10,712 bases of DNA. Source: DASUZD01 sp036377055. GTDB lineage: Bacteria > Actinomycetota > Thermoleophilia > Gaiellales > Gaiellaceae. Under the pieces are notes generated by a model. It saw only the letters and a program-made list of their open reading frames with translations. It ran no database searches and had not been told where the DNA came from. Below are positions 7,104 to 10,712 of the stretch, piece after piece (the first letter of the stretch is position 1; each line of letters starts with the position of its first letter). Where the stretch lies: contig DASUZD010000129.1 in assembly GCA_036377055.1 (NCBI GenBank), positions 1-10,712 on the forward strand, in the 5' to 3' direction. Both the position numbers and the translations under genes were made by a program.

Positions 7104-7110
7104 CTCCTCT
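7104..7110 (-). promoter_or_regulatory. Strong Shine-Dalgarno sequence of glyA
   Basis: AGAGGAG on the minus strand ends 5 nt before ATG 7098. It is the clearest ribosome binding site in the window and fixes the glyA start against upstream in-frame extensions. It stands out because most other genes here rely on 4-bp overlaps or appear leaderless. Confidence 0.8.
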
Positions 7111-7142
7111 CGGGTTCGCGCGAATCGTAGTGGGCGCGGCGG

Positions 7143-7742
7143 CTACGCCACGACGGCCGTTACGCGCTCGATCGCCTCGGCGGCCGGCACGGCGCCTTCG
7201 CGCAGGACCCTCGGCTCCGGGCCGGTCACGTCGATCACCGTCGACGGAGCTCCGGGCACCTCGCCGGCGTCGATCTCGGCGACGGCGGCCTCGCGCAGCT
7301 CGCGCGGCACGTCCTCGAGCCGACGAGGATCGGCGCCGCCACTCAGGTTCGCACTCGTCGCGACGACCGCGCCGACGCGCTGGAGCACCGTCGCGGCCGG
7401 CCCCGGCAGGTCGGCGACGCGAACGCCGATCTTGTCCGGCGTCCCGCCGGTGAGCCAGCGATAGCGACGCGCCGGGTTCGGGAGCACGAGCGTGAACGGC
7501 CCGGGGAGCAGCGCGCGCGCGATCGTCGCCGCGCGGCCGCGCAGCTCGGGCACGCACTCGAGCAGCATGTCGACGTCCGCGGCGAGCAGCGCCGTCGGCT
7601 CGTTCTCGCGCCGCCCCTTCAGCGCGTAGAGCCGGATCGTCGCCTCCTCCGTGTACGGCGTCGTGCAGAGGCCGTAGACCGTGTCGGTTGGAAGGATCAC
7701 GGGCTGCCCCGCCCGGATTCCGCGCACCGCCTCGTCGATCAC
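7143..7742 (-). CDS. tsaC: L-threonylcarbamoyladenylate synthase (TsaC/Sua5/YwlC family)
   Basis: Makes threonylcarbamoyl-AMP from threonine, bicarbonate and ATP, the first step of the t6A37 modification of tRNAs reading ANN codons. The 199-aa protein is a TsaC-size YrdC domain without the C-terminal extra domain of long Sua5 proteins. Visible motifs are PTDTVYGL (18-25), the K-x-R core LKGRRENEPTALL (41-53), LLPGPFTLVLP (78-88), GVRVADLP (106-113), ATSANLSGG (128-136), and PSTVIDV (166-172). GTG 7742 overlaps the prmC stop as GTGA. The prfA-prmC-tsaC order is common in Gram-positive and actinobacterial genomes and groups genes acting on translation. Confidence 0.95.
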   Translation of the reverse strand: MIDEAVRGIRAGQPVILPTDTVYGLCTTPYTEEATIRLYALKGRRENEPTALLAADVDMLLECVPELRGRAATIARALLPGPFTLVLPNPARRYRWLTGGTPDKIGVRVADLPGPAATVLQRVGAVVATSANLSGGADPRRLEDVPRELREAAVAEIDAGEVPGAPSTVIDVTGPEPRVLREGAVPAAEAIERVTAVVA

Positions 7743-8536
7743 GCCCGCCCGCCCTCCACAACCCGGTCCTTCCCTGCTAGATCCTTAGTGATCCTAATGT
7801 CGGCGTACCCAAGAGCCGCGAGGTTCTGCGCCACCTCCTGGGCCTGGCTGTCGCCCACCTCGAGCACGAGGAGTCGCGTTCGAGCCTCGCGCGCGAGCCG
7901 CTCGTGCAGCCCCGTGTTCAGGAGCGCCGCGCGCGGCTCCCAGTCGCGCACCTCGGGCTCGAGCGAGTCGAGCTCCTCGGCGGCGACGTACGGCGGATTC
8001 GAGACGACGAGGTCCCAGCCCTCGGCCGCGACCTCGACACCGCCCTCGCGGAGCTCGACCTCGAGCTCCGTCAGCTCCGCGTTTTCCCGGGCGAGCGACA
8101 GCGCGGCGGCCGAAGTGTCCACCCCTGTCACGCGCGCCCCGGCGTGCTCGTCTGCGATCGCGAGCGCGATCGCTCCGGTCCCAGTGCCGACGTCGAGCAC
8201 GCGCGGCGTCTCGGCGCCCGCGAGCAGCGCGAGGCAGCGCTCGACGACCACCTCCGTCTCGGGCCGAGGGACGAGCGCCCGAGCGTCGGTGCGGAGGGTC
8301 AGCCGGCGGAAACCCCACTCGCCCAGCACGTAGGCGAGCGGCTCGCGCGCCTCGCGCCGGCGGAGCAGCGGCTCGAGCGCATCGCTCGGCACCTCGCGGT
8401 CGGGGTCGGCGGCGACCTCCGTCGGCGTCGCTCCCGCTGCGTGGGCGACGAGCTGACGTGCCTCCCAGTCGGCCGTGTCGATTCCGGCCGCCGCAAGCCG
8501 CCGCGAGGCCTCCGCGAGCGCCTCGCGCGCCGTCAC
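7739..8536 (-). CDS. prmC: Peptide chain release factor N5-glutamine methyltransferase
   Basis: SAM-dependent enzyme that methylates the glutamine of the GGQ motif in release factors, here presumably the RF1 encoded directly upstream. The 265-aa protein has the helical N-terminal domain (1-80, with REPLAYVLGEWGF at 64-76), the LVPRPETE motif (88-95), the SAM-binding VLDVGTGTGAIALA (113-126), and the catalytic NPPY (180-183). The C-terminus DLAGKDRVVEGG is family-typical. The stretch after EPRAALL (200-206) is about 10 residues shorter than in E. coli-type PrmC and lacks the usual L-PGG turn before the LLVLEVG strand, with no break in frame. GTG 8536 overlaps the prfA stop as GTGA and its own stop overlaps tsaC. 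Confidence 0.95.
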   Translation of the reverse strand: MTAREALAEASRRLAAAGIDTADWEARQLVAHAAGATPTEVAADPDREVPSDALEPLLRRREAREPLAYVLGEWGFRRLTLRTDARALVPRPETEVVVERCLALLAGAETPRVLDVGTGTGAIALAIADEHAGARVTGVDTSAAALSLARENAELTELEVELREGGVEVAAEGWDLVVSNPPYVAAEELDSLEPEVRDWEPRAALLNTGLHERLAREARTRLLVLEVGDSQAQEVAQNLAALGYADIRITKDLAGKDRVVEGGRA

Positions 8537-9570
8537 TCCAACGAGCGGCGGCGATCCTCCGCGGTCAGCGCGTCGGTGAAGTCGTCGAGCTCACCCTGGA
8601 GGATCCGGTCGAGCTGGTGCTCGGTGAGCTTGATGCGGTGGTCGGTGACGCGGTTCTCCGGAAAGTTGTAGGTGCGGATCTTCTCCGCGCGCTCGCCGGA
8701 GCCGATCTGCGAGCGCCGCGCCTCCGAGAGCTCGGCCTGCTGGCGCTCCCGCTCGAGCTCGTAGAGCCGCGCCCGCAGCACTCGCAGCGCCTTCGTCTTG
8801 TTCTGGAGCTGCGACTTCTCGTCCTGCATCGCGACGACGAGGCCGGTCGGAAGATGCGTCACGCGAACGGCGGAGTCGGTCGTGTTCACGCTCTGGCCGC
8901 CGGGTCCGGTCGAGCGGTAGACGTCGATCTTGAGGTCGTTCGGGTCGATTTCGACCTCGACCTCCTCCGCCTCGGGCATGACCGCGACTGTCGCGGTCGA
9001 GGTGTGGATCCGCCCCTGCGACTCCGTTTCCGGCACCCGCTGGACCCGGTGGGTGCCGCCCTCCCACTTGAAGACCGAGTACGCGCCGTCGCCCTTGACG
9101 GCGAACGCGACCTCCTTGAACCCGGCGCCGTCGTTCGGGCTCGAGCCGAGATCCTCGACCTTGAACCCGCGCCGTTCCGCGTAGCGCGTCAGCATCCGGT
9201 AGACGTCGCCGGCCCAGAGCGCCGCCTCGACGCCGCCGACGCCCTGCCTGACCTCGACGATCACGTCCTTGCGGTCGGCCGGATCCGTCTCGACGAGCGC
9301 GAGCTTCAGCTCCTCCTCGAGCTCCGAGGCGCGCTGCTCGAGCTCCGGGACGAGCTCGCGCAGGTCTGCGTCGCCGCGCGCGGCCTCGAGGTCTGCCTGC
9401 CCCTGGCGCCATTCCTGTGCCAGCCGGTACGGAGCTTCGAGCTCCTTCAGGCGCCGTCCGACCTCGGCCGCCTCACGGCGGTCGTTGTAGACGGCGGGAT
9501 CGCTCATTCGCTCCCGCAGCTCGTCGTAGAGACGCTCGAGGTCCTCGATCAGCCGGCGCAGGTCTGCCAT
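8533..9570 (-). CDS. prfA: Peptide chain release factor 1 (RF1)
   Basis: Recognises UAA and UAG in the ribosomal A site and triggers peptide release. The protein is 345 aa, slightly shorter than the usual 355-360. The catalytic GGQ is at 224-226 in STGPGGQSVNTTDSAVR. The codon-reading PxT tripeptide is PET (180-182) in RVPETESQGRIHTS, where E. coli has PAT. The NFPENRVTDHRI segment (302-313) is typical. The usual AGTGGDEA segment before the ALWAGDVYRM helix reads RQGVGGVEA (108-116), a modest departure. Starts at ATG 9570; the upstream sequence offers only a weak Shine-Dalgarno. Overlaps prmC by 4 bp, pairing the enzyme with its substrate. Confidence 0.96.
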   Translation of the reverse strand: MADLRRLIEDLERLYDELRERMSDPAVYNDRREAAEVGRRLKELEAPYRLAQEWRQGQADLEAARGDADLRELVPELEQRASELEEELKLALVETDPADRKDVIVEVRQGVGGVEAALWAGDVYRMLTRYAERRGFKVEDLGSSPNDGAGFKEVAFAVKGDGAYSVFKWEGGTHRVQRVPETESQGRIHTSTATVAVMPEAEEVEVEIDPNDLKIDVYRSTGPGGQSVNTTDSAVRVTHLPTGLVVAMQDEKSQLQNKTKALRVLRARLYELERERQQAELSEARRSQIGSGERAEKIRTYNFPENRVTDHRIKLTEHQLDRILQGELDDFTDALTAEDRRRSLE

Positions 9571-9583
9571 GCCGTCAAGAGTA

Positions 9584-9611
9584 GTGCCGGAGGCACCCGG
9601 AGGCGCCTCCG
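9584..9611. repeat. Two adjacent inverted repeats between the DUF1385 gene and prfA
   Basis: A 14-nt perfect palindrome CGGAGGCGCCTCCG (9598-9611) is followed, in the direction of transcription, by GTGCCTCCGGCAC (9596-9584), which can form a 5-bp stem with a 3-nt loop. The octamer GCCTCCGG occurs in both, so the GGAGGC arm could pair with either copy. There is no T-tract, so it is not a classical intrinsic terminator. It occupies most of the 49-nt gap before prfA. Confidence 0.5.
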
Positions 9612-9619
9612 AGGGCGGT

Positions 9620-10543
9620 TTAGGCCATTACCTCGACCTTGCGTTCGTCGGGGCTCAGCCGGCCCTCGAGCGCGAGCACCTCGCGCAGCGCCTCGATCGA
9701 GACCTCGAGCTGGTCGAGCGTCGGCTCGCGAGTCGTCAGCCGCTGGAGCCAGAGGCCGGGCGCGAGCACCGTCATCAGAACGCGGTTGCCCGTGTGCTTG
9801 CCCGCGAACCGGATCAGCTCGTAGGCGAGCCCGGCGATGAGGGGCAGCAGGAGGATCCGCGTGGCGATCAGCCAGTACCACGCCGGCCGGCCGAAGAACG
9901 CGAACACGAAGATCGCGATCACCATCACCCAGAGCAGGAAGGCGGTGCCGCAGCGCGGGTGGATCAGCGAGAAGCGCTGAACGCGCTCCGGCTCGAGCGG
10001 CTCGCCGGCCTCGTACGCGTTGATCGCCTTGTGCTCGGCCGCGTGGTACTGGAACACGCGCCGCAGGTCGGGCAGAAGCGAGATCAGACTCAGGTACACG
10101 ATGAAGATCGTCACGCGGATCAGCCCCTCGACGATCACGAACCAGCCCGTGCCCTTGATCGGCAGCGCGTCGGTGATGAGCGCCGGCGTGACCTTGAAGA
10201 GCGCGATCGCGAACCCGATCGCGACCGCGAAGGCGAAGATGAGCGCGCCGCGCGAGAGCTCGGTCGACGGCTCGGCGCCGTCCTCCGCCTCGCTCTCCTG
10301 CTGCGCTGCGTAGTTGGCGGAGATCGCCAGGGCGCGAAAGCCGATCGCGAGCGATTCCCCGAGCGCGACGACACCGCGGACGATCGGCAGACGGAGCCAC
10401 CGGTGGCGCGCCATCGCGGAGTCGACGCTCTTCGAGACCTGCGCGATCGCGCCGTTCGGCTTGCGGACCGCGACCGCCCAGTTGGACGGGCCGCGCATCA
10501 TCACGCCCTCGAGGACCGCCTGTCCTCCGATCGGCTGGGACAT
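9620..10543 (-). CDS. DUF1385 (YqhQ-like) membrane protein
   Basis: A 307-aa member of the DUF1385 family, which is widespread next to rpmE and prfA in Gram-positive and actinobacterial genomes; its biochemical function is not known to me. Signatures are GGQAVLEGVMMRG (6-18), YHAAEHKAINAYEAGEPL (166-183), and HPRCGTAFLL (195-204). His167, Glu170, His171, His195 and Cys198 look like a metal site on the cytoplasmic face. Hydrophobic segments lie at about 99-117, 133-157, 200-218 and 221-240. The N-terminal EGVMM block and the C-terminal tail (260-307) are probably cytosolic. ATG 10543 has an AGGG sequence 8 nt upstream and lies 10 nt after the rpmE stop, so it is co-transcribed with rpmE. Confidence 0.92.
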   Translation of the reverse strand: MSQPIGGQAVLEGVMMRGPSNWAVAVRKPNGAIAQVSKSVDSAMARHRWLRLPIVRGVVALGESLAIGFRALAISANYAAQQESEAEDGAEPSTELSRGALIFAFAVAIGFAIALFKVTPALITDALPIKGTGWFVIVEGLIRVTIFIVYLSLISLLPDLRRVFQYHAAEHKAINAYEAGEPLEPERVQRFSLIHPRCGTAFLLWVMVIAIFVFAFFGRPAWYWLIATRILLLPLIAGLAYELIRFAGKHTGNRVLMTVLAPGLWLQRLTTREPTLDQLEVSIEALREVLALEGRLSPDERKVEVMA

Positions 10544-10553
10544 AGCTGGTGCC

Positions 10554-10712
10554 CTAGGCGCGGCGGGCGCCGCCGGCCTTCTCGAGCCGCCGCTGGAAGC
10601 GCTCGACCCGGCCGCCGCTGTCCAGGAGCTTCTGCTTGCCGGTGTAGAACGGGTGGCAGGCGGAGCAGATCTCGACGTGCAGCTCGGGCTTCGTCGAACG
10701 CGTCTCGAAGGT
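10554..10712 (-). CDS. rpmE: Ribosomal protein bL31, 5' end outside the window
   Basis: The last 52 codons are present. The sequence runs TFETRSTKPELHVEICSACH, then PFYTGKQKLLDSGGRVERFQ, and ends in a basic, Gly/Ala-rich tail with TAG. CSACHPFYTGKQK supplies the second cysteine pair of the zinc-binding (C+) type of L31, which acts as a zinc reserve when replaced by the C- paralogue. The N-terminal cysteines are off the edge. It leads the operon as far as can be seen. Confidence 0.95.
   Translation of the reverse strand, partial: TFETRSTKPELHVEICSACHPFYTGKQKLLDSGGRVERFQRRLEKAGGARRA

Noticed and set aside
7099..7142. Possible glycine or THF riboswitch, or a separate promoter, before glyA
   Set aside because: The gap is only 44 nt, too short for either riboswitch. 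A TACGAT hexamer is present but has no convincing -35.
5791..7464. Long plus-strand open frame opposite glyA and tsaC
   Set aside because: Low-complexity RDEV-rich translation across two real genes, explained by GC-rich third positions.
8458..9840. Long plus-strand open frame opposite prmC, prfA and the DUF1385 gene
   Set aside because: Spans three unrelated minus-strand genes and has no recognisable motif; antisense shadow.
1..10712. Defence system, prophage, insertion sequence or biosynthetic cluster
   Set aside because: No transposase, integrase, nuclease, toxin, modular synthase or att-like repeat is visible; apart from three accessory genes the content is housekeeping.

Overview
The window is high-GC bacterial chromosome that looks actinobacterial, most likely class Thermoleophilia (Gaiellales or Solirubrobacterales type). 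The reasons are strong G/C preference at third codon positions, the gene order rpmE - DUF1385 - prfA - prmC - tsaC - glyA - upp - wecA leading towards ATP synthase genes, and a secreted RCC1 protein ending in a Cys-paired PASTA domain of a kind I associate with that class. The taxonomic call is inference from layout and composition.

Right side, minus strand, 10712 down to 3138: a tightly packed probable operon of nine genes, with gaps of at most about 50 nt or 4-bp stop/start overlaps. In transcription order: rpmE (L31, 5' end outside the window), a DUF1385/YqhQ-like membrane protein, prfA (RF1), prmC (glutamine methyltransferase acting on release factors), tsaC/sua5 (threonylcarbamoyl-AMP synthase for tRNA t6A), glyA, upp, a WecA/TagO/Rfe-type polyprenyl-phosphate GlcNAc-1-phosphate transferase, and an MBL-fold hydrolase. 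The genes serve translation, one-carbon and pyrimidine salvage metabolism, and cell-envelope glycan initiation.

Middle, 3132 down to 1457, minus strand: a secreted protein gene with a signal peptide, seven RCC1 blades, two Ig-like repeats and a C-terminal PASTA domain. It is broken by one missing base near 2557/2558, so it is a recent pseudogene or a sequencing/assembly error. It converges with and overlaps (14 bp) an alpha/beta hydrolase on the plus strand (739-1470).

Left side, 648 down to 1, minus strand: AtpZ-like and AtpI-like small membrane proteins, overlapping by 4 bp, then the first codons of a gene that is probably atpB. The hydrolase and the atp genes diverge from a roughly 90-bp region with a TATGCT -10 element 7-8 nt from each start codon, which suggests leaderless transcripts. 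The RCC1 gene has a similar arrangement.

I see no CRISPR array, insertion sequence, tRNA/rRNA or defence system. The points most worth a second look are the frameshifted RCC1-Ig-PASTA gene, the missing canonical start codon for wecA (probably CTG, in frame with the upp stop), the repeated leaderless-promoter pattern, and the accessory genes lying between wecA and the atp genes.
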